Shown one piece after another: positions 22,441 to 34,191 of a stretch of 64,000 nucleotides of DNA. The position numbers and the translations under genes are program-made. The first letter of the stretch is position 1. Each line of letters starts with the position of its first letter. The stretch is taken from positions 186,001-250,000 of the forward strand of contig BDDD01000922.1 in NCBI GenBank assembly GCA_001972305.1. Direction: 5' to 3'. The notes below the pieces were generated by a model. The model saw only the letters and a program-made list of their open reading frames with translations. It was not told the origin of the DNA and ran no database searches. This stretch comes from Cephalotus follicularis. Lineage: Eukaryota; Streptophyta; Magnoliopsida; Oxalidales; Cephalotaceae.

Positions 22441-23560
22441 GAAAGGGGACACAGTGCATATTTTGACTAAGTCTTCTTTTTCTTCTTTTGGCGCACCGGC
22501 AACGTGCTTAATAGGGGAGAATGCACCAGGTGAATGCGTAACGCCTGCGGGCGCAATCCAGCTTGAGAAGACGACGCCAGCGGCATCGGTGGCCGGGGAA
22601 AGCGGTGGACTTCCATCCATAGTAAGCCTCTTCTCCTTCTCTTCTCGTTTTCTGCTTCTTCTCTCTCTGTTTGACCGACATGTGTTTTGCGTCTTACCAC
22701 TGTTGCGGCTTCTCTTCGACCGCCGGTGGTCTTGGTAGGTGGAGCCATGCTTGGCTCTATCTATTTTGGCCTTAGACTAGGTGTTACCAGCATTGCTTGG
22801 CCGGGTTTTTGCGCACTGAGACTAGGTGTTACCGACGTTGCTTGGCCGAGTTTTTGCGCACAGAGTCGACCATGGTGAATCAGTGCGCTGTGCGACGTGG
22901 CTGGGCGTTACGCACTGAGTCACGGCGAGTGTTGCTTTGGGTTGCATAGATCGTGCTTTGTAGGTGCTTGTTGTGGCGGTGCGATGTCACGACGACCTTG
23001 TTTTCGTCGGGCGAGTTGACTGACCGCCTACTGTTCGCCGCGTTCCAGGTCGAGTCTCTGCCACTGGTGTGCAGGCCAGTTGTTAGGCGTCCACATATGT
23101 CACGGTCGGTGAACGACAAGTTGATCGAGACTGACTGAGTCCAAACTCAGTGAGTCACCATTGCTGTTCGCCATGTTTCGAGGCGCTTCCCGGTGCTTCT
23201 CCCGCATAAATTGGTAGACCAGATTTTTTGGAGTCCGTTGGTGTCTTGGTTGATTTTTTCGTGTACTGGCAGAAAATTGGCAATGAAGCCGGTGACCGAC
23301 AGTTGCTTCAGCAAGCGTGTTGCGGCAAAGTGGTGGAGCCGCCAACATTGGTATGGTTCGTAATCTTATGTATTTATTGTTTATTGAATTGGTTTCGGTT
23401 AAGTGGATGTATGCTTGACTTTTCGTTTGTTCGATTGAATATTAAATGGAGATCCTAGGCGGATCGATTATGGTAGTAAGATGTAAGTGTGACCTTGACT
23501 TCGTGTCTTGGTGTTTTTGAAAATTTAAAATTATACACACTTGCATCCTATACCCAAAAT
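22441..23560 (+). other. GC-rich segment with ACTGAGTC motifs, possibly LTR-derived
   Basis: Distinctly richer in G and C than its surroundings. Motifs GCACTGAGACTAGGTGTTACC (twice, 22776-22840), CGCACTGAGTCACGG and GACTGACTGAGTCCAAACTCAGTGAGTC occur at 22770-23160. Similar ACTGAGTC words lie in the minus-strand LTRs at 44400-44640 and 58540-58770, so this is probably a plus-strand relative of those. Open frames here are short and overlap on both strands; I do not call a gene. Confidence 0.4.
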
Positions 23561-23574
23561 TGACCAGGACCCCT

Positions 23575-24188
23575 CCCGGGTTCCAACAGGGAGTGGGTCT
23601 TTGACTTCCCAGAGTCAAAATCGGCCTCAGCCGTCCTCAGCATAACATCAGTTCAGATAGAGTCACCTGTATCTTGTTCATGTGAAAATGCACCATGAAC
23701 TGTGAGAATGACTTAGGAGGGAACATAAGAATGAGATCTACATAAAGGTCATGGTCCATGACAAACCCTAACTAAGCTAGTTTCTCAATCACGTCTAGCA
23801 TCTTCAGTCCATGTTCAAGGACTGAAGCACCCTCTTACATCTGCGCCTTGAAGAGTCTGTGTGAGAGATTGAACCTCTGAGTCCTAAACACAGCCCTATA
23901 CATTTCCTAAAGATGAAGAAGTATAGCATATAAGGTATCAATCTTCTCATGTTAGCGTTGCTGGTCTGGTGTCATTCCCAGAAGGGCAAGACATCGAGCT
24001 TGCTCATCATCTTCTAGCCACTTGGCTAGACGCTCCGACTCATCTGGCGTAGGATCCGCACCCAGTGCGGGAGACCCCCCAGTCATCACATAAGCCATTT
24101 TATTGGCTGTCAGGACAATCTTCAGGTTGCGATACCAATCGTAATAGTTAGGGCCCTCAAACTTGTTTGTCTCTAGAATGAGAGACAT
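23575..24188 (-). pseudogene. Copia gag remnant (UBN2 type)
   Basis: Minus strand from 24188: MSLILETNKFEGPNYYDWYR, then LTANKMAYVM, PTPDESERLAKWLEDDEQAR and a long helical tail that includes VLEHGLKMLDVIEKLA and HFHMNKIQVTLSEL. Gag forms the RNA-packaging particle in the cytoplasm. It resembles the gag parts at 14840-15124 and 61252-61975. It is broken, with several lesions, and stops before the zinc knuckle. Confidence 0.8.
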
Positions 24189-24395
24189 TTAAGATTAAAA
24201 AGCCATATTCTAGCAACCTAGATAAGGAAACAATAAAGTTAAGTCAGCCTTTATTCCAATTTTAATATATATAACAACCTTAACACTTGGTCTTTAGGGC
24301 TGATGCTTCCTCCCACAATTCTAATCGTATCCCATACCCCCATATGGAACTCAAGAAGTCCCACTTCCTAGTGGGGATTGGAATCCATTGCAATC

Positions 24396-24716
24396 ATATT
24401 ATGGCCTCAGCTAGGGCATGACAAACCATAATATATCCAATGGGTAGGATGTCTTGCCAATTTTCATCCAACACAAGATCCAATCATAAAATTCAGCCTT
24501 AGATTCAATACGGCCTCAGCTAGGGTAGGGCAAGCCATTAGAACCATGATAAGTCAAAACACCCACAATTTTCATTGGAATGCACTAGTTTTAACACCCA
24601 CACGTAAGCGTGTCCAAGTGCTAAAACATAGCCACCCTTTGCGGTGCCCAACACCGACATTGACATAGTGTCCCACGGGTTATCAGCCTCAGCTAGGGCA
24701 TGAAAAACTAATAACC
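24396..24716 (-). other. Conserved-loop hairpins in copia 2 leader
   Basis: Hairpin a: ATATTATGG (24396-24404) pairs perfectly with CCATAATAT (24426-24434) around CCTCAGCTAGGGCATGACAAA. Hairpin c: GGTTAT (24678-24683) pairs with ATAACC (24711-24716) around CAGCCTCAGCTAGGGCATGA. A weaker third copy of the loop lies at 24511-24525. They are about 210-530 bp upstream of the gag start. Confidence 0.75.
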
Positions 24717-25611
24717 TAGGTACACCACTCAACGAAAATTGTTGAACACCACGGGGAACCAGTCCATGGGTTCCTACGTTCAGACTTATTATTTGGTTGA
24801 GGGAATTTACGGTCTAAAATTTTAATTACCAAACCATTAATTAATTCACATGTTTCATTACCCAATTCCAACTAATTACGGCCTTGCGTGCATGACGTGT
24901 ATATGGACTATCTATCTTATGCACCTTGGACTTATTTCTAAAATAAATCAATGGAATGGAAAGGTCTTCACTATAACTAATGACTTGAGCCCAAAGTCAC
25001 TACTTGGTCTTCCTAGGTGCTATGATTTAATCTATTTATTACATATATTTCCATGCATACATGGCCTTTCAATGGTCTTGTACTTCTCTCTCCTCTCCTT
25101 CATTTTTCCTTGCAAAGTCTTCTTTACAAAAGTAACTTTTACATTTAAAAGAAAATACATACAAAAGAAGGAGAAATTACATTAAAGGAAAAATAAAAAT
25201 GGTGCACGCCGGAACCTTATTACAGACTAATAAAATTAAGATAAATATAATCATCCACAGAAGAAAACCAAAACTAGGTCTTGTCCTTATAGGCCATCAA
25301 TTCTGCATAAGAGTATATAAAGTACATATGTAATATAACTTCAAAACAATACACAAATACATTTTATAATGACTGTTTGAAGGTTTAATATAATGGAATG
25401 TTTGTATGGTTAAACTCATCCTATAGTGCTATAGTATGATTTGGTTGAAATATAAATGGATTGCATGGTGCATTTGGTTTGGACATGTTTTGGAAACCTG
25501 TATAGTGCAGTTTTAGGTATCCTAATGTTTGCATGAATGCAGATAATAAGATAACCTAAGTCCAATCTCTGAAAATTGTTGTTTCTAGCATGGTGTCAAC
25601 AAACAGCAAGT

Positions 25612-25905
25612 ATACGCATCGACACTTATGTAAAGCATCGATGTTTATTCAAATGGAATTGAGTTTTTAGCGATGTTGGTTGTGTTAAGCGTTGATGGTT
25701 TATTATAAACCGTCGATGCTTAATGCCTATGTGTTGACGCTTTTGGAAAGCGTCGACACCATTGTTAAAGTGTTGATGCGTTTGTGGCAAACTGTCGACA
25801 CTTATCCATATACTGTTCAAAACATTGAGCGTCGATAGTTTCTATGAAACTGTCGACGCTTATGCGTTTAGCGTCGACACCTTTGGAAAGTGTCGACACC
25901 TAAAA
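25612..25905 (-). repeat. GTCGACG motif cluster in copia 2 leader
   Basis: Around twelve units, such as CGCATCGACACTT, AAGCATCGATG, AAACCGTCGATGCTT, GTGTTGACGCTTTT, AAAGCGTCGACACC, AACTGTCGACACTT, GAGCGTCGATAG, AAACTGTCGACGCTT and TAGCGTCGACACC. Same leader position as in copia element 1. Confidence 0.85.
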
Positions 25906-26074
25906 CAAGAAATCATGCTATTATTAAAATTTGGAATTATTTGGATTAAGGCACTCAAAGGATTATTAATCATTGCTTGATATAGTGGGAGTTTGACCTA
26001 TAAACAACCTTTGATATTGAATTTTATAATTGGTCATTCTCTTAGCCATTAATCAACTATGTATGTTGTGGTTG

Positions 26075-26086
26075 GCTCTGATACCA
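26075..26086 (-). other. Primer-binding site, copia element 2
   Basis: GCTCTGATACCA on the plus strand reads TGGTATCAGAGC on the minus strand (initiator tRNA-Met complement), directly beside the LTR start. Confidence 0.9.
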
Positions 26087-26457
26087 CGGTTGGAAATTGT
26101 AAAACATTCCCAAGGGCCGAATCGGACCAAGAGGTGTTAGAATGTATAACAAAATTTTTATAACATGGCAGTGGAAAAACAAAGCATTCAACACAACAAA
26201 CTTGTCCAATTTAGCAACACAGACCACAAGGAACACCATAACATATGCATAGTTTAATTGTTATCACCTATACATGCACCGGTGATACACAAACATGAAA
26301 CAAAGAGAGAGAAGGAGTTTACCATTTGGTGTTGGCTCCTTCGCCTTTGCTGCTTCAAGCTCTCGAAGACTCCCTCTTTGTTAGCCACCAATTTGTAGTC
26401 CTACTGCTCCTAGCAACAAAGACTCCAGACCGGCAAGGAATAATGCAGAGACTGTTT

Positions 26458-26459
<2 letters not shown>

Positions 26460-26491
<32 letters not shown>
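26460..26491. repeat. (CT)n microsatellite
   Basis: Sixteen CT/TC repeats in the copia LTR. Confidence 0.95.
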
Positions 26492-26494
<3 letters not shown>

Positions 26495-26866
26495 GTTTAG
26501 AAAGAGAAGATTGGATTTGACAAGTGTTGTCAATCACAATCCACCCTAGGTTAGCCTAAACATTGGTACAAAAATCAGTAAAAAGGGATAACACTCTAAG
26601 TATGTTCTCAATATGCCCAAGAGCTTACCAAACTAAAGTCCCCTTTTTGTTCCTCTGTTCTTTTTCTGGTTTTATACCAGCCTCCCATTCTCTCTCTCTC
26701 ACGTTGCATGTCCACCACTGAGTGATGATCATGCTCCTTCCTCTAAGGAATGCACAAAGCATGATCCCTATGTCCTCCCTATCATGCACATACAGGAGAA
26801 AAACGTTGGGAGTGGGAGAGAAAATCGCGCGTAAGTCGCGCGCCCACATCAAGCACCCACGCTGCC

Positions 26867-27000
26867 GTTATAAGCACCGACGCTTTTCAATAAGCGCTGA
26901 TGCTTAGACGGCATAGTGTCAATGCCATTCCACATGGTATTGACTCTCATACGTGGCTTAAGCGTCGACGCTATTCCAAAAGGCATCAATGCTTTGAAGG
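26867..27000 (-). repeat. GTCGACG-type motif cluster in copia 2 LTR
   Basis: Degenerate units AAGCACCGACGCTTTT, AAGCGCTGATGCTT, ATAGTGTCAATGCC, AAGCGTCGACGCTATT and GGCATCAATGCTTT. Same LTR position as 12858-12992. Confidence 0.7.
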
Positions 27001-28295
27001 TTGATAGGCATATATAGTCTAACTCATTTTAGTGATGCCACATATCCCTTCGAATATTGATTAAGTAAGATCAAGAAAATGTGTTTCCAAATATAACCGA
27101 TATATGATTTTATACATTTCCCCAAGACTTAATATGTCTAACATATTTATGAACTAATCATTATCGGGCACGGACCCTATAAAATCTCGGTTATAATCAG
27201 TGGTGTTCATAAATTATGGAAATACCCCTAGGTGCGGTTAAGCCATTCTAAATAGTCTTAGACCTATTTAAATGCTCCAGGACTAATATCCAATATTATC
27301 CATATGAAAAATTAATCTAATTAATTTTCTCATAATTTATTTCGCACCTCCGTAAAACAAGACTTTCTAAGTTGTCGGTTCGCATGTACTATAATCCCTT
27401 GTCATACTTAGCCCCGATTGAGGTCTAGGGTAAGGATACATGTCAACCCTAGATAATACCTCAATGCCTAAAATACTGATTATTACTAAGACCTTTGGTA
27501 GACTCTCCAGAAATCTAATTTCCAGTCCACCTTAACCTAGGCCGAGGATTTCATAAGTCCACACTACAATCAGACCATGATAATAGAGCTGATCACCTTC
27601 GCTCAGGTGTGACAATTCCATATTGTGCACTCACTTACATTCATATAGATTCAATCATACCCAAAGGCCACCTGATTGCCAGCTCTGTGCATGAACTGGG
27701 TAAGGTGGAGATCAAAGTGTAATCATTTCCATACAATATATAGCAGTCGCTCAAGTCTAAGGATCGGATGAGTTTGAAAACACACTAAGTGACTAATACG
27801 TATACACAACCGTAACAAGTAGGAGTCACTACTGACACGAGAATAACGACTATCCAAATAGTGTCTCCTACGTTGATCCTGTTCAGTGTACACACTCCCA
27901 GCGTGCACCCCGTATTTGCCTTAGTGTCCCAACACAAATGGTAGTGAGAGAATCCATCCTCCAATTCCAAAAGCAGGCAACATACGCACAAGTATGTCCA
28001 GTTCACTAATGCCCACAGAGTGAACCTATGACTTGGAACTAATTCGACATAAGGAATAAGGTAGTCAATCTCACTGCCTCCATGCTTGGCATCCAACCTC
28101 ATGTCAAGGCATCACAAGCGTAAGTAGATTTATAATAACTACTTTGATTATATGATAAAACACAAGTGATATTGCCGTATAAAATAATAAATAAAATAGC
28201 ACATCTCATATATAAGGAATGAGATTGTTTATATACATAGATAGATACAAAAATGAAAGCCGATCCAATGGCTTGTCGAGTCATCCTATCTAACA

Positions 28296-30009
28296 TGAGG
28301 ATGAGAAGTTGCCAGAGCCTTATTACAAGTTGAAACAAATTATGAAGAAATTGGGATTAGGCTACAAAAATATAGATGCATGTGTCAATGATTGTATGTT
28401 GTATTACGGGGATCAGCATACGTGTGCTACAGAGTGTCCAACATGTAATAACCCTAGATTCAAACCTAGCGGTGGCGGAAAGAGAAAGAAGCAGGAACCT
28501 TACAAGGTTTTTCGTCACTTTTCAGTGGCACTAAGACTTCCGAAGTTGTTTTAATCAGACAAAAAATCTGCTGATATGAGGTGACATAGCAAGAAGAGGA
28601 AGGATAACGATGGTGACGAAGTGAGAATGGTACACCCGGTTGATTGTGAAACTTGGAAGCACATTGATATTACTTTTCCATCTTTTGCTGCAGAGGTTGG
28701 AAATGTTTGAATAGGAATAGCAACGGACGAGTTTTGTCCTTAGTAATGGTGTTTACTCTTGCTGGCCTGTTTTTGTTTTCCCATACAATCGTTCACCATG
28801 GTTGTGTATGATAAAGCCATTCATGTTCTTGTCCTTGATTATGCCTGGACCAAAAAGCCTAGGGAATGATATTGATGCGTTTCTGCGTCCACTTGTTGAC
28901 GAGTTGATGACGTTATGGGAAACTGGAGTTGAAACCTACGATGCATCGTGCAAGAGGAACTTTCAGATGAGGGCAGCTTTAATGTGGATCATTAGTGACT
29001 TTTCTGCCTATGGAATGCTGTTAGGCTCAAGTACTCATGGTCATTTGGCATGCCCCTACTGCATGGGTTGGACTAAGGGTTTTAGATTGTAGCATAGTCG
29101 GAAATATTCGTTTTTTGACAGTCATCGTCAATTTTTGCCCATAGACCACCAATTTAGAAGAGATAATAAAAAATTCTTGAAGGGTCGACGGGTTACCGAG
29201 GTGGGTGTGGAGAGGTTATCAGGGGAAGAGGTAGAGGATCAACTACGGGAGTTGAATGAAGTTGTGTTTGGAAAAGGTATACCAACTAGTAAGTTCCTGG
29301 GTTCGGGAGAGTACACAATTGGACTAATCGAAGTATCTTTTTCGAACTTCCTTAATGGAGTAAAGTACTAGTCAGACACAAGCTGGAAGTCATGCATATC
29401 AAGAAGAATGTGTTTGAAAATATATTCAACACGGTCATGAATGTGAAAGGAAAATCCAAGGACCACGTAAAAGATCGACTTGACCTGAAACAGTTGATAA
29501 TAAGACCTGAACTACATGCAGATAAGGTGGATGGGCGGTTCATGTTGCCACCAGCAAAATATTCACTGAATCGTGAATAGGTCAGACAAGTTTGTGAATG
29601 GATGACAAAGATTAGGATTCCGGATGGATACGACTCAAACATATCTCGGTGTGTGAATGTTTCAGAGTGTAAGGTTTCAGGACTGAAGAACCATGATTGC
29701 CATGTCTTCATGCAGAGGCTTCTTCCAATTACATTTTTTGAGTTCCTGTCGAGAAATATCATTGAGGTGTTGGCAGAGGTCAGTAATTTTTTCAAAATAT
29801 ATGCTCACCATTGAACAGTGCTGCCAAGATGGACTTGCTCTAGAGTAACATTGTGCAAACAATTTGCAAAATGGAGAAGATATTTCCTACATCGATTTTT
29901 GATTCGATGGAACATTTTCTGGTCCACCTAGCTTACGAAGCGAAAGTATGTGGGCTGGTTCAGAATACATGGATGTATCCAATTGAGAGGTACAGTTACT
30001 CGTTGTTTG
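28296..30009 (+). pseudogene. TNP2-like transposase, central part
   Basis: This is the catalytic protein of CACTA elements, which cuts the element ends. Visible blocks: KKLGLGYKNIDACVNDCMLY with a C..C pair (TECPTC), EPYKVFRHFSVALRLPKLF, KRKDNDGDEVRMVHP, IMPGPKSLGNDIDAFLRPL, YDASCKRNFQMRAALMW, GHLACPYC, MHIKKNVFENIFNTVMN, PDGYDSNISRCVNVSECKV, GLKNHDCHVFMQRLLP and WMYPIERY. The N-terminus is absent. The frame from 28309 is interrupted by stops at 28552-28554, near 28589, near 28710 and at about 28740, and shifts again near 29370, so it cannot be active. It ends where the gag-only gypsy element begins. Confidence 0.85.
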
Positions 30010-30394
30010 TGAGACGACCCGTCCCTCGGGATAACCACCTCGGACGAATCGCCCGGCAGGAAGGAGGAATTTCCCATCTCCTCTAAGCCAAAACAACGCC
30101 AAAATACATGGCAGGGAAGAAATAAAACAGGAAATGGCATAACTGTAAATAACCCTCACATAAAGCCATTCCAAAAACTCACCGTTTAACTAAAGGAAAC
30201 ACGCACCACAACCACTTCCCAAATGCACCGTTCCAGTAAAGGAACATGCCAGGGGAGGGAGCCAGGACAGAGAACGCAACGCTACGTCTTACCAGGGGTC
30301 CCGGGTAGGGGATGCCAACACCACACAACATAACACGACATAACACAAGCCAGGACTGCACCTCCATCCTAAGACATGCCTTCCCTGGAAGAGC

Positions 30395-30545
30395 CATCCT
30401 CGGGCATGTCCTCATTAGATGACCGACCTGGGACATGTTATCCCCGGGCATGACCTCCCCGGGCATGTCATCCTAGGGCATGTCCTCCTTGGACAACACG
30501 TTCTCCTTGGATGTCTCCTTGGACAACATGTTCTCCTCGGGTAGA
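30395..30545 (-). repeat. CCCGGGCATG / TTGGACAACA short repeat array
   Basis: Units of about 18 bp: CCCCGGGCATGACCT, CCCCGGGCATGTCAT, CTAGGGCATGTCCT, then TCCTTGGACAACACGTTC twice. The partner LTR has a matching array at 34560-34660. Confidence 0.8.
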
Positions 30546-31461
30546 GCCCGACGACAAGTGCCAGACCACAACATAAACCAACCCAGCCTTAAAAACCCTA
30601 AGGTTAGGACAGGAGCCCCACAGGTTGACCCCCGCCCTGCCCGACCCCGGGTAACCTTCTCGGTAAACAAGCAAAAGATCGTAACACAGCGTTTCAAGTA
30701 AAAACACGAAATCTCATCATTAAACACAATAAATCATCAAGGGAACACATCATATTATCATTTCAAAATAATATATATCTTGTTCACAAAATATCGTCCC
30801 CTGCTCAAAAGCCGAGGACCCATACAAAAGAATATCATTTCCTCCCAGGCCGAGGAGCATACAACAAAAGAATAAAACCCATATGCCCCCATGAATGCAT
30901 GCAAGGACGAGCCCGTGAAGCCGACAGCTCTACTTATCCTCCGCAGACTACCTTATCAACCCAAAAGATTGCCCTGGCAGCCACAACAACTTCCTCTGCA
31001 AAACAACTGCGAGGGGATTAGTCCAAATGACTAGTGAGCAAGAACAAGCATTCTCCAGGGCATCCACAACCATTGGATGAAAAAGGAAAAAGAATATATA
31101 TAATCAAGCCCCACTAGGCAAAACAAAACAAGTTAGAGGTAAACAAAAGGAACACAAACTCAGCAACATCACAAGGCTCCACTACTCGGAGTCTGCCAAA
31201 GGAAAAGAGAGTCAAACATCAATAAGCGGAGGATTCCAACAAAAGATAACATCACAAGTAAAACAACTGTGCCGAAGAAAAAAAAAAGAAGAGGAACAAC
31301 AACACAATATCCCATGGCCAGCCACCATACCAGGCAAAACACACACAACTATAAAGGCCACATCCCGCTAACATCTATCCGGACCTCGTCCGCTAGTATC
31401 TAACCAAGCCACAGCTCGCTATCCACCATAGTATCCGTGGTCTGTCGCCATACCAGGACAA

Positions 31462-31480
31462 ACACACACACACACACACA
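31462..31480. repeat. (CA)n microsatellite
   Basis: ACACACACACACACACACA run in the gag-only element's 3' LTR; the 5' LTR has a shorter run near 35574-35592. Confidence 0.9.
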
Positions 31481-32639
31481 TATACCACCTATAGAGGCCT
31501 TGCCCACTAGAATCTATCCGGACCTCATCCGCTAGTATCTATCCGAGCCACAGCTCGCTAGTATCTATCCGAGCCACAGCTCGCTAACCCTGGCCAAATG
31601 GGAAGGAACGGAGGACTCCCCTGCACTCACACTCAGCATACCATCATAGACAATAGTACACCGCAGATCTAGGTCTAGAACCCGGGGGCAGTTCCCACAT
31701 AGCATCCCATCATAGACAATGAGAATACTAAGGAGAGTTGATCCTTGGACGTACCCTTTACCATCGACCGTAACCCATGCATCCCGTCTGCACATCCCAG
31801 TGCATCGCACATATCAGAGGAACCAAGAACAAAAGGAGAGATTGTCTGACACAAACAACAACCGTCAGAGGAACAACATACATTCAACCCAAGAACCATC
31901 TGAGCTCTTAAGCTCTGCCGAGAACAGGATTACAACGTAAACAAGGGTAACAGGGAACCAAATCCCACAGAAAATGTTCAACCAGAGGATAACAACAGGC
32001 ACACGAAATATAAAGTAAAAGAAACAGTAGAATGTCCCACTCACAAATCGCCTCAAACTACCGTCGACCAACCCCAAGATGCTCTGTCATAGCAACAGGT
32101 TCCTCGTCTGCATGCTAACACATATTATATCGAGAAGAAGACATAACACATGCATGAACAGAAAACACAACCATCCAAACCAGGATATCATGCTCCTCCT
32201 TGGCCCCAACACAACGTGCCACCACACAACACAAACCAGGGACTAGGAGTGCTCACCTTCACAGCTCAAAAGCAAAAGAGGGCAACCAAAACGCTCACGG
32301 AAGAAAGGGAAAGAAGGAGAAAAAGAAACCATCTCTCTCTTTCTCACTTCTCTCTCTCAAAGCCGAACTCCACTAACCAAGAAAGCATTTCCAGCCCACT
32401 TACCAACTCCCATCTTATCATCATCACCTTGGAAAAAACACAAAGCTTCTCCAAGAAGCCAATCCATATATCATATAGTAATCCAAACCAATCATGTCCA
32501 CATGTTTAAATAACTTACTACAATTCCCACTTAAGTCCTTTCCATGTGCCAATCAAGGCCTTAATTTATAATCCTCTAAAAACAGGTACGAGGTATTCCA
32601 TCCTCCCCACCTTAGGAATTTTGTCCCCAAAATTTAAAA

Positions 32640-34017
32640 CATGCGTGGAACATGATCCGAAGAAACAAACTTACCTTCATCCTCAGCAAGAGTGGTAAGG
32701 CATGTACCCGTCTTCAAATCGTACACCCTTGTAGTGGCCATAGGTCTTCTAGGTGGTCTACTACTACCAGCTCCCGAACCAGAGGCTTGTCGAGCAGCTG
32801 CTCCATTACCTGGTGCTCCCAACAGATTGGTCCTCAGCCCTTGTTCTCTGGCCGTTGACTATACATCCAAGGATGCAAATCCTTGTGTCCCCGCTGCACC
32901 CTGCAACCTCAACGGACAACGATTCCTCAAATGCCAGGTCTGGCCACATTGGTAACAAGAACGTGTTTCCACTCCACACTCACCCAAATGGTGTCGACCA
33001 CACTGCTGACAACGTGAGGGTGTCGAAAAAGCTGCTGCACCCTCCATCTCAGGAGTTCCATGAGAAAAACTAGGGGCCGGAGCCTGAGTCCACTGCTGGG
33101 GTGATCCTCCCCGAGTCCCCTAACCAACTGGTCCACTGGCAGACGAAGGTCCCCTCATCCTTTGATTCTTTGAGGAACTCCCCTCCACTTCAAGATTCGA
33201 AGCAGACCATTTATGTCCTCGGTCCTGTCTGCTCCTCTGCTCATTTATGCTTAGCTCGACCCTCATGGCTGACTCCACCAGATTACCAAAAACATTCCAA
33301 TCAATTGTTGCTATAGAATGTCGTATCTCCGGCCTTAAGCCGTCCAAAAACCTCTGGCACCTCTCCTCCTGGTCAGCCACCAAGGCAGGAGCAAAATGAG
33401 ACAACTCCAAAAACTTATGCTCATACTATGCCACCGACATAGAACCCTGATACAAAAGAAGGAATTCCCTCCTTCGCTCCTGGACATAGGTACGAGGAAG
33501 AAAGTGCTGATGGAACTCCTTCTTGAAAAAAGTCCAGAGGATCTCTAGAGGATTCTCAAACCTAGCACTCAAAGCTTCCCACCAACGCAAGGCTCCTTGC
33601 TCCAACAGAAAGGACTCATGCCCACCTGCTGGTCCACGGATATATCAATCCTTTCAAATATCCACTTCATGCGGTTTAACCAAGTCTCTGCATCAGCAGG
33701 GTTCCCAAATCCTTCAAAAACAACCGCTCCAAGGTGCTACATATGCTCAAGTGGCAAAGGTTGAGGTCTAACTGCACCAACGGTTTGAGCCCAAACGGTA
33801 AAAGCCTGTAACAACTCAGATTGACTTCCCGCAACAACCGGAGGAGGTACTTGAGCAGTAGTCTGCCCAGCATGATCCTCGACCTCTGCCAGCCTGCTTT
33901 CCCTGGCCTCAACTCCAGGATTTTCCTGCACGTCCGGCTGAACATTCTATGGTTCCCGTTCCCCAACTGGCCTGGAGGTTGCTCTGCCCCCAATCCGGCC
34001 ACGACCTCTAGTGCCAC
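32640..34017 (-). pseudogene. gag remnant with zinc knuckles
   Basis: On the minus strand from about 34017 the frames give a low-complexity start, then a gag core (ERCQRFLDGLRPEIRHSIAT, FGNLVESAMRVELSI), then two zinc-knuckle-like clusters (CQQCGRHHLGEC and CYQCGQTWHLRNRCP). Gag binds and packages the RNA; in TR-GAG elements it is thought to be the only product, with enzymes supplied by relatives. It is broken in a handful of places. Confidence 0.75.
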
Positions 34018-34178
34018 TATGGCGCATCATCCTTCACACACAAGGGAAGAAACCACCGTAACAACACGTTCTATATGTATGCCATGCATGAAATGCAAAA
34101 CCCAATATATAAAATCGCAGAAAGCATCGATACACACAACAAGAAGAAAAAACATGCACTAGAACCACAAACCGGTCT

Positions 34179-34191
34179 CTCTGATACCAAC
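34179..34191 (-). other. Primer-binding site, gag-only element
   Basis: CTCTGATACCAAC on the plus strand reads GTTGGTATCAGAG on the minus strand, next to the 5' LTR. It is complementary to initiator tRNA-Met. Confidence 0.9.

Larger units (their letters stand above)
23561..28295 (-). mobile_element. Ty1/copia element 2, minus strand, 5' part
   Basis: 5' LTR (26088-28295), initiator-Met primer site, a 1.9-kb leader and a gag remnant are present. The rest of the polyprotein and the 3' LTR are not in the window. It is the same family group as copia element 1: shared leader phrases (CCCATACCCCCATA, CCTAGTGGGGATTGGAATCC, CCAATGGGTAGG) and LTR phrases. Its right end abuts CACTA coding sequence at 28296, so it inserted into the CACTA. 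Broken. Confidence 0.8.
26088..28295 (-). repeat. 5' LTR of copia element 2 (2.2 kb)
   Basis: Runs from GGTTGGAAATTGTAAAACATTCC to CATCCTATCTAACA. It aligns by eye with 12121-14279 across the TAAGCATATG/AAGATCAAG, GACTTAATATGTCTAACATAT and TTGAGGTCTAGGGTAAGGAT blocks. Contains a CT microsatellite (26460-26491) and a GTCGACG-type cluster (26867-27000). Confidence 0.85.
30010..32600 (-). repeat. 3' LTR of the gag-only element (2.59 kb)
   Basis: TGAGACGACCCGTCCCTCGG at one end, GAGGTATTCCA at the other; matches 34192-36705 along its length. It holds a CA microsatellite (31462-31480), a repeated CCGCTAGTATCTATCCGAGCCACAGCTCG unit (about 31370-31590) and a run of CCCCGGGCATG and TCCTTGGACAACA words (30395-30545). 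Confidence 0.9.

Noticed and set aside
22375-23458. Several open frames of 60-94 codons in the GC-rich segment
   Set aside because: High GC lengthens random frames; they overlap on both strands and show no family motif.
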